A stretch of 64,000 nucleotides of DNA from Microvirga sp. TS319 (GTDB lineage: Bacteria > Pseudomonadota > Alphaproteobacteria > Rhizobiales > Beijerinckiaceae), in NCBI RefSeq assembly GCF_041276405.1, contig NZ_JBGGGT010000001.1:1037501-1101500 (forward strand), written 5' to 3'. The position numbers were made by a program, and so were the translations under genes. The notes beneath the pieces were generated by a model, which had not been told where the DNA came from, did no database searches, and saw only the letters and a list, made by a program, of their open reading frames with translations. Shown one piece after another: positions 26,594-35,305 of the stretch; position 1 is the stretch's first letter; the number at the start of each line of letters is the position of its first letter.

Positions 26594-27199
26594 ATGGCGC
26601 CCATTGCAGTCGTCGAACATCAGCTGCCGGGACGTGCCCGGCTTCGAATATCCTCGAAGAAGGGCGATGTGACGTGGTTTGCGTCGCTTGTGCGGCAGCT
26701 CGCAGGCCACCCGAAGATTGATGAATTGCATGCCAATCCGCGGACCGGAAGCATTCTGATCCGGCATCAAAAGCCGATTGACCTCCGAGAGCTTCTCGCA
26801 ACCACAGGCAGTCTGATCGAGATTGTTGCAGAGGGGCCAGGACTCATCTCCGCGCCCGCTCCACAGATCGAGGCTTTGGCCGCAACTCCTGCCACCCTCG
26901 ATGGCGTGGCCACGGGACTCCTCGGCTTGAGCGCCTTTCAGGCAGTTTACGGACAGCCCCTAGGGACAGCCGTCGAACATTTCTGGAGTGCCTATGGCTC
27001 CGCCAGGGTTCTCAGGAACCCACCTCTGGCAGCGGGATTTGCCGCCCTGGGGCTTTACCAGCTCATGAGAGGGCAGGTGATCGGGTCGGCAGCCTCCCTG
27101 CTTTACTATGCGCTCACCGTTCACCATGTCGCCGAAGGTAGGGGCTGGGAAGAAGCATCCTTGAAGGGAGACCGCTCCCATGGCGCCAATCAAGGTTGA
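26594..27199 (+). CDS. HMA-like domain protein with C-terminal hydrophobic region
   Basis: The 201-residue product has GAAGGA upstream of its ATG. Residues 1-75 form an HMA-like fold opening with LPGRARLRISSKKGD and containing NPRTGSILIRH, like the ATPase N-domain and the 24460 protein but again without metal-binding cysteines. Residues about 95-175 are alanine/glycine-rich and hydrophobic, probably two or three membrane segments separated by YGSARVLRNPP. The three related domains within 6 kb point to one membrane-associated assembly. A repeat element follows directly. Confidence 0.65.
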   Translation: MAPIAVVEHQLPGRARLRISSKKGDVTWFASLVRQLAGHPKIDELHANPRTGSILIRHQKPIDLRELLATTGSLIEIVAEGPGLISAPAPQIEALAATPATLDGVATGLLGLSAFQAVYGQPLGTAVEHFWSAYGSARVLRNPPLAAGFAALGLYQLMRGQVIGSAASLLYYALTVHHVAEGRGWEEASLKGDRSHGANQG

Positions 27200-27204
27200 G
27201 CGCT

Positions 27205-27317
27205 AACGCATCGGACACGGGAAGTGGATCTGCACTTTTGGCATTGCATCCGATGCTCCCACTATCGAACAGCGTATCGTGCGAACAACCGGATCCGCTT
27301 TTTCGCACGATGCGCGA
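27205..27317. repeat. Two-hairpin intergenic repeat, copy 3
   Basis: Full-length copy: first hairpin GCATCGG...CCGATGC, second hairpin CGTATCGTGCGAA...TTCGCACGATGCGC. It begins a few bases after the HMA-like gene's stop and precedes the convergent aminotransferase gene. The internal sequence differs from the other copies while the stems are kept. Confidence 0.8.
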
Positions 27318-27407
27318 GAATCGACGAGGCCGCCATGAATGGAGGGGAAAATTCGTTCCCCTCCGTCACTCGTCAACTGGGCGCAGATCGCAAAGGCCAC
27401 GCCTTGA

Positions 27408-28796
27408 TCATAAGGCAGTCACATCCGAGACCTGCAGCAATGCAGCCGTTTGATCGAGGGTGATCCTGAAGCGCGCCACCATCTCGCGGACTTGCTCCTC
27501 CGTGATGATCAGAGGAGGACAGAATGCGATGACATCCCCAATGGCGCGGATGATCAATCCATTCTCATGAGCACTTGAGAACACCCGTGCTCCAACTTTT
27601 CCTACGGGGTTGAACTTCGCCTTTGTCTTCTTGTCAGCGACCAACTCCACTCCGGCAATGAGTCCGACGCCCCGGACTTCGCCCACGAGGGGGTGATCTG
27701 CCAGCGCGCGGAGTTCCGCCTGCATCACCTCACCGACACGGCGCGCATTCTCGACAAGGTTCCTTTCCTCGATGATGTCGAGGTTTTCAAGCGCAACCGC
27801 CGCAGGAACCGGATGACCCGACGTCGTGAAGCCATGACCGAACGTGCCGATCTTGGAAGAGTTGTCGGCGATACCGTCATACAGGTCTTGGCTGATCATG
27901 ACCGCCGCCAGCGGCTGGTAGGACGAGGTGATCTGCTTCGAGAGCACCATAATGTCAGGGTCGATTCCGTAATAGTCGCAGGCGAACATCGTCCCAAGGC
28001 GCCCGAAGCCATTGATGACCTCATCGGCGACGATGAGGACATCGTACCGGCGGCAGACCTCCTGGACTTTTGCCCAGTAGGTCGCGGGAGGCGGCAGGAC
28101 ACCGCCCGCCCCCATCAGCGGCTCACCGATGAAAGCTGCGACCGTCTCAGGCCCCTCCTCCAGGATCACCGCCTCGAGTTCCGCCGCAAGGCGGTCCGCG
28201 AAGGCCTCCTCGCTCTCGCCCGGTTCCGCATATCGATAGTAGTGCGGGCAGGTGACATGTCTCACCGGGACGAATGGAAGATCGAAATCGCGATGGTTTG
28301 CCGCAAGCCCCGTCAGGCTGCCAGAGGCCAGAGTGATCCCATGATATGCATTGGTGCGGGCGATGAATTTCTTCTTCTGCGATAGCCCCCGCGCGTTATT
28401 GTAATACCACACCATCTTGATGACGCTGTCGTTTGCCTCGGAGCCCGAGTTCGTGAAAAAAGCGCGCTTGAGACGGGCGGGCGTCATCTTCACAAGTCTC
28501 TCCGCCAGTAAAACGGAGGGCTCGTTCGTTTTGTGAGAGAACGTGTGGTAATAGGGCAGCTTCGCCATCTGCCGGCTGGCGGCCTCGACGAGACGTTTCT
28601 CTCCAAAACCGACCGCCACGCTCCAGAGGCCGGCCAATGCTTCGATATACTGATTGCCCTGGTCGTCGTAGACGTAGATCCCCTCACCGTGATCGATCAC
28701 GATCGGCCCGATCTCTTCGTGCTTGCGGGCATTGGTGACGGGATGGAGCACGTACTCCACATCGCGGGCAGCAATCGAGTTGGGATGTCCACGCAT
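27408..28796 (-). CDS. Class III PLP-dependent aminotransferase (omega-amino acid/polyamine type)
   Basis: I start at the ATG at 28796 (MRGHPNS); the frame continues upstream into the permease gene without reason. The 462-residue product has the class III features: FTNSGSEANDS phosphate-binding loop, AYHGIT, the IVADEVINGFGRLG block with the PLP-ring aspartate, and the Schiff-base lysine in VLSKQITSSY. Relatives move the terminal amino group of putrescine, beta-alanine, taurine or similar compounds to pyruvate or 2-oxoglutarate. It follows a polyamine/opine-type ABC transporter, so it probably starts catabolism of the imported amine. Confidence 0.88.
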   Translation of the reverse strand: MRGHPNSIAARDVEYVLHPVTNARKHEEIGPIVIDHGEGIYVYDDQGNQYIEALAGLWSVAVGFGEKRLVEAASRQMAKLPYYHTFSHKTNEPSVLLAERLVKMTPARLKRAFFTNSGSEANDSVIKMVWYYNNARGLSQKKKFIARTNAYHGITLASGSLTGLAANHRDFDLPFVPVRHVTCPHYYRYAEPGESEEAFADRLAAELEAVILEEGPETVAAFIGEPLMGAGGVLPPPATYWAKVQEVCRRYDVLIVADEVINGFGRLGTMFACDYYGIDPDIMVLSKQITSSYQPLAAVMISQDLYDGIADNSSKIGTFGHGFTTSGHPVPAAVALENLDIIEERNLVENARRVGEVMQAELRALADHPLVGEVRGVGLIAGVELVADKKTKAKFNPVGKVGARVFSSAHENGLIIRAIGDVIAFCPPLIITEEQVREMVARFRITLDQTAALLQVSDVTAL

Positions 28797-28869
28797 GATT
28801 TTCTCTATCCTTCCGGTGTGCTCGATCGTGATGATCCGAGGCGTGTGAATGGTGCTCCTGCCGCCTTCT

Positions 28870-29664
28870 TCATGGAGCCGCCCGGAGAGCGATCCTCTCC
28901 TGGCGCCACCTGAGCAAGGCGGCCAGTCCTGCAAGGCAAAGCGTACCGATGATCAGCAGCAAGGCGGCGGCCACGACCGTCGGGCTGATATTCTCCCGGA
29001 TACTCGAGAACATCTGCCGGGCCAATGTTCTTTGATTGGGTCCTGCGACGAAGAGGGTGATGACCACCTCGTCCAGCGACGTCGCGAACGCGAAGACGGC
29101 ACCTGAGATGATGCCAGGAAGCGCCAACGGGAATGTCACCCGGCGGAAGACTGTGACGGGTGTGGCCCCCAGGCTGCTGGCAGCCCTCTCGACGGAGGGA
29201 TCGATCCCTTGAAGCGACGCGGACACGCTCACGATCACGAAGGGAACACACAGGACCGCATGGGCGATCATGACGCCCGGATAGGTACTCGCAAGGCCAA
29301 GCCGCACGAAGAGCATCTGCATGCCCACGCCCAGAACGACCGCCGGCACCACCATGGGAAGGAGGAACACCGTCCTCAACAGGTTCGTGAAAGGCAGGGT
29401 CCTGGTCCGCATGCCCAGGGCCGCCAGAGTTCCCAGGATCGTGGAGAGCAGGGTCGCCCCAAGTCCGATGATCAGACTGTTCATGATCGAGAGGCGCCAA
29501 GCGTCCGCCGTCGCCAGTTCCCTGAACCAGCGGAGGGAATACTCCTCGATCGGATAGGTGAGGAAGACGCTCGACGTGAACGCCAGAGGCAGAATCGCGA
29601 CAATCGGCATGAGCAGAAACGTCACGATCAAGACACCGAACAAGGTCTGAACCGTCCGAAACAC
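28870..29664 (-). CDS. Polyamine/opine-type ABC transporter permease (PotC-like)
   Basis: I prefer the GTG at 29664 (VFRTVQTLFGV), five bases after the previous stop, giving 264 residues; an in-frame ATG at 29709 would add an unlikely hydrophilic head and has no ribosome site. Six hydrophobic segments are visible and the cytoplasmic EAA-type loop reads ERAASSLGATPVTVFRRVTFP, which contacts the ATPase. It pairs with the larger permease encoded just upstream. Confidence 0.85.
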   Translation of the reverse strand: MFRTVQTLFGVLIVTFLLMPIVAILPLAFTSSVFLTYPIEEYSLRWFRELATADAWRLSIMNSLIIGLGATLLSTILGTLAALGMRTRTLPFTNLLRTVFLLPMVVPAVVLGVGMQMLFVRLGLASTYPGVMIAHAVLCVPFVIVSVSASLQGIDPSVERAASSLGATPVTVFRRVTFPLALPGIISGAVFAFATSLDEVVITLFVAGPNQRTLARQMFSSIRENISPTVVAAALLLIIGTLCLAGLAALLRWRQERIALRAAP

Positions 29665-29668
29665 GGCC

Positions 29669-30856
29669 TCATGCCCCCAGCACTTGGGGTGACTTCGAGA
29701 GTCGCCCATAGATGAAATAGAGGATCACTGTCACCACAAGCAGGATCATGCCGAGCGCTCCGGCAAGCCCCCAATTGGCCGTTCCCATGGCGTAGAACGC
29801 AATGACGGAACTGATCATCTGGTCATTGGCGCCGCCCACGAGAGCCGGAGTGATGTAGTAGCCTATGGCGACCATGAAAACCAGAAGAGAACCGGACAAC
29901 AGGCCAGGGAGGCTGAGCGGCAGCAGCACGCGCCAGAAGGCCCGCAGAGGCCCCGCTCCCATGGAGGCAGCAGCCTGCATCAGGTTGCGAGGAACGGACA
30001 GGAGGACACTGTAGATCGGCAGGACCATGAACGGCAGGAGAACATGCGTCATGGCGATCACCACGCCGATGCGGTTGAAGATCAACGGTAAGGGGCTGTC
30101 GATCAGGCCTGCGGCCTGCAAGGCTCCGTTGATCAGCCCCTCGTTCTGCAGCAGGACGAACCAGGCCGTGGTACGCACGAGCAACGACGTCCACAGAGGG
30201 ACCAAGACCGCCAGCAGAAGCACCGTGCGTTTCCAGCCGGTCACGGCCGCAGCCAGCATCGCATAAGGCAACCCGATGGCTGCGCAAGCCAGCGTCACGA
30301 TACCCGCTACCAGGAACGTGCGGATCATGATCAGCCGGTTGGCCGATACACCAGGCTCCTCGCTGACGACAGTCCCGTCCGCCTCCCGCTTCATATCGAC
30401 GGCTGCCAGGAGGTTGCGGTCCGTGTAGGGAGGCACCGCATCCTTGAGCGCCAGCCAGAAGCGGGGCTCCTGCCAGCGCCGATCAAGGTTCGCCAGATCG
30501 ATGGTCGCCGCATTGCCCTCATCGCGGACGGCGGTCGTCGTGCGGGTCATCAGGGTTCGAAAACCAGATACGGCGCTGTTGAGCCGCCGGACCGTCTCCC
30601 CCAGGGCCTGCTGGTCGCCGGCCTGTCTGAGATCCTCAACCAGAGCCTGCTGGACCTGCGGCGGCGGGAGATCCTGTCCATTCCAGGATACGATGGAGGC
30701 CGCAGTCCTCGGCAGCACACGGCTGACCGTGTCATCAACGACGGCCGCCATCATCATTGTCCAGAGAGGCCACAGGAAGAACACTGCAAGAAAGGCCAGA
30801 AGCGGCACGATCAGCAGCAATGCGCGCAATCGCTCGCGTGCGGGTGCCCTGCTCAT
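29669..30856 (-). CDS. Polyamine/opine-type ABC transporter permease (PotB-like) with large periplasmic insert
   Basis: The real start is the ATG at 30856, overlapping the ATPase stop as ATGA; the frame upstream is the shadow of the ATPase gene. The 395-residue product has one N-terminal membrane helix (LIVPLLAFLAVFFLWPLW), then a roughly 130-residue hydrophilic, probably periplasmic domain, then the usual five helices with the loop QAAASMGAGPLRAFWRVLLP. The extra domain is seen in one branch of the spermidine/putrescine-type permeases. Confidence 0.87.
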   Translation of the reverse strand: MSRAPARERLRALLLIVPLLAFLAVFFLWPLWTMMMAAVVDDTVSRVLPRTAASIVSWNGQDLPPPQVQQALVEDLRQAGDQQALGETVRRLNSAVSGFRTLMTRTTTAVRDEGNAATIDLANLDRRWQEPRFWLALKDAVPPYTDRNLLAAVDMKREADGTVVSEEPGVSANRLIMIRTFLVAGIVTLACAAIGLPYAMLAAAVTGWKRTVLLLAVLVPLWTSLLVRTTAWFVLLQNEGLINGALQAAGLIDSPLPLIFNRIGVVIAMTHVLLPFMVLPIYSVLLSVPRNLMQAAASMGAGPLRAFWRVLLPLSLPGLLSGSLLVFMVAIGYYITPALVGGANDQMISSVIAFYAMGTANWGLAGALGMILLVVTVILYFIYGRLSKSPQVLGA

Positions 30857-31917
30857 GGCGTGAGCACCGTGCAATCGCGGGGATCGAACGATACCACGAC
30901 GGGGGTCCCAACCGTCCAGTCGCCCGCGAGGCGCTCGCACCGCGCCGTGAAGGTAAAATTGCCCCGCGCCAGCTGCACCCGCATGTGATCTCCATGATAG
31001 ATGCAGTCGGTGATCATCATGTCGAGCACATTGTCTCCAGTGGGGTCCGCTCCGAGCCGCATCCGCTCCGGACGCAGCGAAAACCACGCCTTCTGTCCCG
31101 GCTCCAATTCCGGGCCGGGGCGGACCCTGGCCACAAGGTCATCGCTGAGGGCGATGGTCGCGTGCCCATCCCGGACATTGACGACATCGGCTTCAATCAG
31201 GTTCGTTTCTCCGATGAACTGCGCGACGAAGCGCGTACGGGGCATATCGTAAATCACATGGGGGCTGTCGATCTGCTCGATCCTGCCCGCATTGAACACC
31301 GCGATCCGGTCGGACATCGTCAAGGCTTCGGACTGGTCATGCGTTACGAACACGATCGTCAGGCCGAGCCGCTTGTGAAGCTCCCGTATCTCCAGCTGCA
31401 TGTGCTCCCGCAGCTGCTTATCGAGGGCGCCAAGGGGCTCATCCATCAGGATGACCCTGGGCTCAAAGACGAGAGCCCGCGTCAGAGCAACCCGCTGCTG
31501 CTGCCCGCCCGACAACTGAGAGGGCCTGCGGCTCTTCAGATGCCCCAGTCGAACCATGTCGAGGGCCCGATCGACCTTCCGGGCGATCTCAGCCCGGGGC
31601 AACCTTTTCATTTCGAGGGGAAACGCGACGTTCTCGGCGACCGTCATGTGGGGAAAGAGGGCGTAGTTCTGAAACACCACCCCCATTTCGCGCCGGTGAG
31701 GCGGCAGCTGGTCGATGCGGGCGCCATCGAGCGTGATCGTTCCCTGGGTCGGTCGCTCGAAGCCCGCCAGCATCATCAGGATCGTCGTCTTGCCCGAACC
31801 GGACGGGCCAAGAAGGCTCAGGAACTCGCCCTTGTGGATGGTAAGATCCAGCGAGTCGATGACGGTGAGCGAGCCGAAGCTCTTTGAAACGGACGCCAAC
31901 TGAATGAAGGGCTGCAT
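30853..31917 (-). CDS. Polyamine/opine-type ABC transporter ATP-binding protein (PotA-like)
   Basis: The 354-residue product has Walker A GPSGSGKTT, Q-loop FQNYALFPHMT, signature LSGGQQQR, Walker B VILMDEPLGALD and switch histidine in VTHDQSEALTM. A C-terminal OB-like regulatory domain (about residues 235-354) containing FSLRPERM is typical of PotA/MalK-type subunits. It drives the two permeases encoded downstream, with which it overlaps by four bases. Confidence 0.9.
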   Translation of the reverse strand: MQPFIQLASVSKSFGSLTVIDSLDLTIHKGEFLSLLGPSGSGKTTILMMLAGFERPTQGTITLDGARIDQLPPHRREMGVVFQNYALFPHMTVAENVAFPLEMKRLPRAEIARKVDRALDMVRLGHLKSRRPSQLSGGQQQRVALTRALVFEPRVILMDEPLGALDKQLREHMQLEIRELHKRLGLTIVFVTHDQSEALTMSDRIAVFNAGRIEQIDSPHVIYDMPRTRFVAQFIGETNLIEADVVNVRDGHATIALSDDLVARVRPGPELEPGQKAWFSLRPERMRLGADPTGDNVLDMMITDCIYHGDHMRVQLARGNFTFTARCERLAGDWTVGTPVVVSFDPRDCTVLTP

Positions 31918-32021
31918 CTCTCTGCTCTATCCGGCTCTGATCGTGCCCTGTGAGGTTGTTGCGTCGCCTACCACGTCCCGCCAGCGGCAGGATGTCGTCG
32001 AAATCCTTCCGAGCCGGAGAA

Positions 32022-32045
32022 AGCGTGAGACAGCCTCTGCACGCT
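32022..32045 (-). terminator. Hairpin between binding-protein and ATPase genes
   Basis: AGCGTG pairs with CACGCT, with three more inner pairs and one bulge, 30 bases after the binding-protein stop and before the ATPase gene. There is no T-run, so it is more likely an mRNA-protecting or partial attenuating hairpin than a full terminator. Confidence 0.45.
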
Positions 32046-32074
32046 CTCTCCCTGTCAAAAGGCCGGCATTCGAT

Positions 32075-33127
32075 TTACTGAGCCAGCCATGCGTTAAAGC
32101 GCTTGTTCAACTCTTCGATGTTGTCGATCCAGAAATCCGCATCGAGCGGAGCGGAATTCGCGAGGTTGTCAGGCGCCGTTGGCAAGTCCTTTTGCAAGTC
32201 GGCGGGCACCTTTGCCGCAGCCTCCTTGTTCGGCAGGCCGTAGGCGATGTACTCCGGCAGCTTCACCTGGTTCTCGGGCTGGCTGGCGAACGTGATGAAA
32301 TCCATCGCCTGGTCCTTGTTGGGGCTGTCCTTGAGGATGACCCAGCTGTCGATGGCGTACAAGCTACCGGGCCAGACGACCTTGAAGTTCCTGCCCTCGG
32401 TCTTGTTGATGCCCGAAATGCGTCCATTGTAAGCGGAGGTCATCACCACCTCGCCGGACGCGAGAAGCTGCAGAGGCTGTGCACCGGATTCCCACCAGAC
32501 GATGTGCGGCTTCAGCTGATCGAGTTTCTTGAACGCACGATCGACCCCTTCCGGCGTCGCCAGCACCTTGTAGACGTCGGCGGGCGGAACACCGTCGGCC
32601 ATCAGGGCAAACTCGAGCGCATATTTCGGTCCCCGCCGGAGGCCACGCTTACCCGGGAACTTGTTTACATCCCAGAAGTCGGACCAAGATTTCGGCGCCT
32701 CCTTCAGGCGATTGGCGTCGTAGCTCAGAGCCGTCGACCACACGATGGCCCCGACCCCGCAATCATCCACGGCCGCGGGCAGAAACTTGTCCTTGCCGCC
32801 CAGCTTGTTCCAATCGATCTTTTCATAGAAGCCGTCGGCGCAGCCGAGCGCCAGTTCCTCGGCCTCGACCTGAACAACGTCCCAATTGGGCGTACCGGCC
32901 TTGACCTTGGCGGCCAAAACGCCGATACCGCCATCCCAGCTTTCTTCAAGGACCGGCTTGCCGGTTTTCTTGGAGAAGGGTTCGAAGTAGATCTTGCGTT
33001 GGGCATCCTGGTAATTGCCGCCCCAGGAAACTACCGTGAGATCACGGGCCTGAACGGCCTGCACGCTCCAGCCGATGAGCAAGGCGGATACGTAGCCGGC
33101 GACGGAAAGCATCTTCGCGGAATTCAT
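32075..33127 (-). CDS. Periplasmic polyamine/opine-type binding protein (PotD-like)
   Basis: The 350-residue product starts at an ATG with GAGGGATAG upstream. A signal peptide ends near QARD, followed by LTVVSWGGNYQDAQRKIYFEPF, the opening typical of family 1/PotD-like binding proteins. The W-x-x-V-Q-V-E segment and the C-terminal LNKRFNAWLAQ are also characteristic. It captures the amine or amine-containing solute for the ABC importer; spermidine, putrescine, an opine or a related compound are all possible. The regulator gene lies 151 bases upstream on the same strand. Confidence 0.88.
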   Translation of the reverse strand: MNSAKMLSVAGYVSALLIGWSVQAVQARDLTVVSWGGNYQDAQRKIYFEPFSKKTGKPVLEESWDGGIGVLAAKVKAGTPNWDVVQVEAEELALGCADGFYEKIDWNKLGGKDKFLPAAVDDCGVGAIVWSTALSYDANRLKEAPKSWSDFWDVNKFPGKRGLRRGPKYALEFALMADGVPPADVYKVLATPEGVDRAFKKLDQLKPHIVWWESGAQPLQLLASGEVVMTSAYNGRISGINKTEGRNFKVVWPGSLYAIDSWVILKDSPNKDQAMDFITFASQPENQVKLPEYIAYGLPNKEAAAKVPADLQKDLPTAPDNLANSAPLDADFWIDNIEELNKRFNAWLAQ

Positions 33128-33208
33128 CGTCTATCCCTCTGTTGGTTATTTTCCTCTGGGGGAGCCGAGCATAACGTGGCCGATTAACGGCTGCCAAGGC
33201 CGTTCCTT

Positions 33209-33224
33209 GGTGAGAATAATCACC
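33209..33224. promoter_or_regulatory. Candidate operator A of the XRE-cupin regulator
   Basis: GGTGAGAATAATCACC is an imperfect 16-base inverted repeat (GGTGA/TCACC ends) between the regulator gene and the binding-protein gene. A related site, GGTGAGAATTATGAAC, lies on the other side of the regulator. The sharing suggests both belong to this regulator. Confidence 0.5.
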
Positions 33225-33278
33225 ACCACGCCTCTGTGACACCCGCGGTGACGACAGACGTCTCGGTCTGTCAGCATC

Positions 33279-33827
33279 TCAGTACGTGGGCGGCGTGACC
33301 GCACTGATGATGGTGCTTGTCCCGCCCGATACGTTACGAAACCGGTGGGGTACCCTGCTGTCGAAATAGTAGCCGTCGCCTTCTCCCAGGACCTTGCTCT
33401 GATCCCCGACCGTCACTTCGACGGCACCGCGGACGACCATCCCGGCCTCTTGGGCCGAGTGGGAATACGGCACGCCGGAATCGGCCCCAACCGCGTAGGT
33501 CTCGTGCAGCATCAGAATCTGGCGGTTGGGCTGATTCACCCCCAGCATCCGATAGGAGATCGTCTGTGCCTTTCCGATCTCCACCCACTCGCTGGCCGGA
33601 TAGAACGGCGAATAGGGCGCGGCCGCGTTCATCTCGGCGAAAAACCCGGTCAGCGTCGTTCCCAGCGCATCTAGAATGGCGCTCAGGGTGTCGACCGAGG
33701 GGCTCATACGGTCGCGCTCGATCAGCGAGATCGACGAGTGCGAGATGCCCGACCGCAACGCGAGCTCCCGAACACTCAATCCGCGCCGGCGGCGCAACTC
33801 CAGTAATCGTGCTCCAATCTTCGGCAT
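33279..33827 (-). CDS. XRE-family regulator with C-terminal cupin (PuuR-like)
   Basis: I choose the ATG at 33827 (MPKIGARL), where the helix-turn-helix begins; the frame runs 195 bases further upstream without homology. The 182-residue product has an N-terminal XRE domain (LSVRELALRSGISHSSISLIE) and a C-terminal cupin barrel (about residues 110-180) with HSAQEAGMVVRGAVEV and GDGYYFDSRVPHRFRNV. This is the plan of PuuR, which represses putrescine-use genes. Its place between the polyamine-type transporter and a dehydrogenase supports control of both. Confidence 0.85.
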   Translation of the reverse strand: MPKIGARLLELRRRRGLSVRELALRSGISHSSISLIERDRMSPSVDTLSAILDALGTTLTGFFAEMNAAAPYSPFYPASEWVEIGKAQTISYRMLGVNQPNRQILMLHETYAVGADSGVPYSHSAQEAGMVVRGAVEVTVGDQSKVLGEGDGYYFDSRVPHRFRNVSGGTSTIISAVTPPTY

Positions 33828-33935
33828 TGCAATCTCGCATGATGAAGTTGCCGTGCTCGCGAGCGCCTTCCCGGAGAACTCTGGTCCTCGACACCCCGGA
33901 GCCCCCTTGAGCCTCCCATGCACAACCCTACTCCT

Positions 33936-33951
33936 GGTGAGAATTATGAAC
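33936..33951. promoter_or_regulatory. Candidate operator B of the XRE-cupin regulator
   Basis: GGTGAGAATTATGAAC shares its first nine bases and the central AT with site A (33209-33224). It lies in the 194-base gap between the divergent regulator and dehydrogenase genes, a good place to control both. Confidence 0.45.
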
Positions 33952-34021
33952 AACCCGGTCAAGCTGTCTTGAGGACAGCGGCCCGATCCGTGAACTTGGG
34001 TCAACGCACCGGGAGGAAGCA

Positions 34022-35305
34022 ATGTCGACCCTGACCGCGAGCACGCGCGCCAAAATCACTTTTCTCAAAGCCTCGAAGCACGATGCTGCAACGGAAACCG
34101 CAGAGATCGAGGCAACCGTCAGAGGCATCATCGCGGACGTCCGCGACAGGGGAGATGCCGCTCTCCGCGGCTATTCGAAGGCCTTCGATCAGGCTGACGT
34201 TACGGCCTTTGAGGTCAGCGACAAGGAGCGTGCCGAGGCCATCGAGAATCTCGACCCACAAACGCGCCGTGACACCGAATTCGCGATCGAACGCGTCCGC
34301 GCCTTTGCACAGGCTCAGCTGGGCACGCTCCTGCCGCTCGATATCGAAGCCCTGCCCGGCCTTCATCTGGGCCACCGTGTCATCCCCATCCGGACCATCG
34401 GCGCCTATGTTCCGGGCGGGCGCTACCCTCTCCTGTCCGCTCCGGTCATGACGCTCGTGCCCGCGAAAGTCGCCGGATGCGAAGAGGTCATCGCCTGCCT
34501 GCCCCCTAAGGCGCATCCGGCTATGGTCGCGGGTTGTCACCTGTCCGGCGCGGACCGCATTTTCCGGGTAGGCGGCGCCCAGGCGATTGCCGCCATGGCT
34601 TTTGGAACGGAGACGATTCCTGCGGTGGATAAGATCGTTGGGCCCGGCAATGCATACGTGAACGAGGCGAAGCGGCAGGTTTTCGGGCGTGTCGGCATCG
34701 ATCAGCTCGCAGGCCCAAGCGAAATCTTCGTGGTCGCCGACGATACCGGAGATCCCCAATTGATCGCCGTGGATCTTCTCGCTCAGGCCGAACACGACGT
34801 GCGGACGCGGGTGGGGCTCATCACCACGAGCCGGAGGCTCGCGCAGGCAACGCTTGCGGAGGTGGAGCGACAGCTACGCGACCTGCCGACCGCGCCTGTC
34901 GCCGGGCCCGCATGGCGCGACTATGGCGAGGTCGCGCTATGCGAGGACGAGGAAGCAATGGTTGCCTATTCCGACTTCATTGCTGCCGAGCATCTTCAGG
35001 TCCACACAGCCGATCCTCACGCGACCGCGCGTAAACTGCGCAACTACGGCTCCCTCTTTATCGGGCCACTCGCCAGCGTCGTGTACTCGGATAAGTGCTG
35101 CGGAACCAATCATACGCTGCCGACCATGGCGGCGGGACGATATACGGGTGGGCTCTGGGTCGGATCCTACGTCAAGATCTGTACGCATCAGTGGCTGGAT
35201 GAACGTGGGGTCGCCGCTGTGGCGCCGCCGGCGACCCGACAAAGTCAGAGCGAGGGCCTGGAGGGCCACCGCCGCGCAGCAGCAATCCGGATGAAGACGG
35301 CCTGA
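34022..35305 (+). CDS. Histidinol dehydrogenase family NAD-dependent dehydrogenase, catabolic paralogue
   Basis: The 427-residue product has GGGAGGAAG before its ATG and is clearly in the HisD family. The catalytic pair Glu-His is present in IAAEHLQVHT, and zinc ligands can be recognised in LLAQAEHDVRT and the C-terminal EGLEGHRRA. The block CCGTNHTLPTMAAGRYTGGLWV differs from biosynthetic HisD and looks like paralogues that oxidise other amino or sulfo alcohols (HpsN-type). No his gene is near. Placed divergent from a PuuR-like regulator and a polyamine-type operon, it most likely oxidises an alcohol intermediate of the same pathway. Confidence 0.82.
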   Translation: MSTLTASTRAKITFLKASKHDAATETAEIEATVRGIIADVRDRGDAALRGYSKAFDQADVTAFEVSDKERAEAIENLDPQTRRDTEFAIERVRAFAQAQLGTLLPLDIEALPGLHLGHRVIPIRTIGAYVPGGRYPLLSAPVMTLVPAKVAGCEEVIACLPPKAHPAMVAGCHLSGADRIFRVGGAQAIAAMAFGTETIPAVDKIVGPGNAYVNEAKRQVFGRVGIDQLAGPSEIFVVADDTGDPQLIAVDLLAQAEHDVRTRVGLITTSRRLAQATLAEVERQLRDLPTAPVAGPAWRDYGEVALCEDEEAMVAYSDFIAAEHLQVHTADPHATARKLRNYGSLFIGPLASVVYSDKCCGTNHTLPTMAAGRYTGGLWVGSYVKICTHQWLDERGVAAVAPPATRQSQSEGLEGHRRAAAIRMKTA

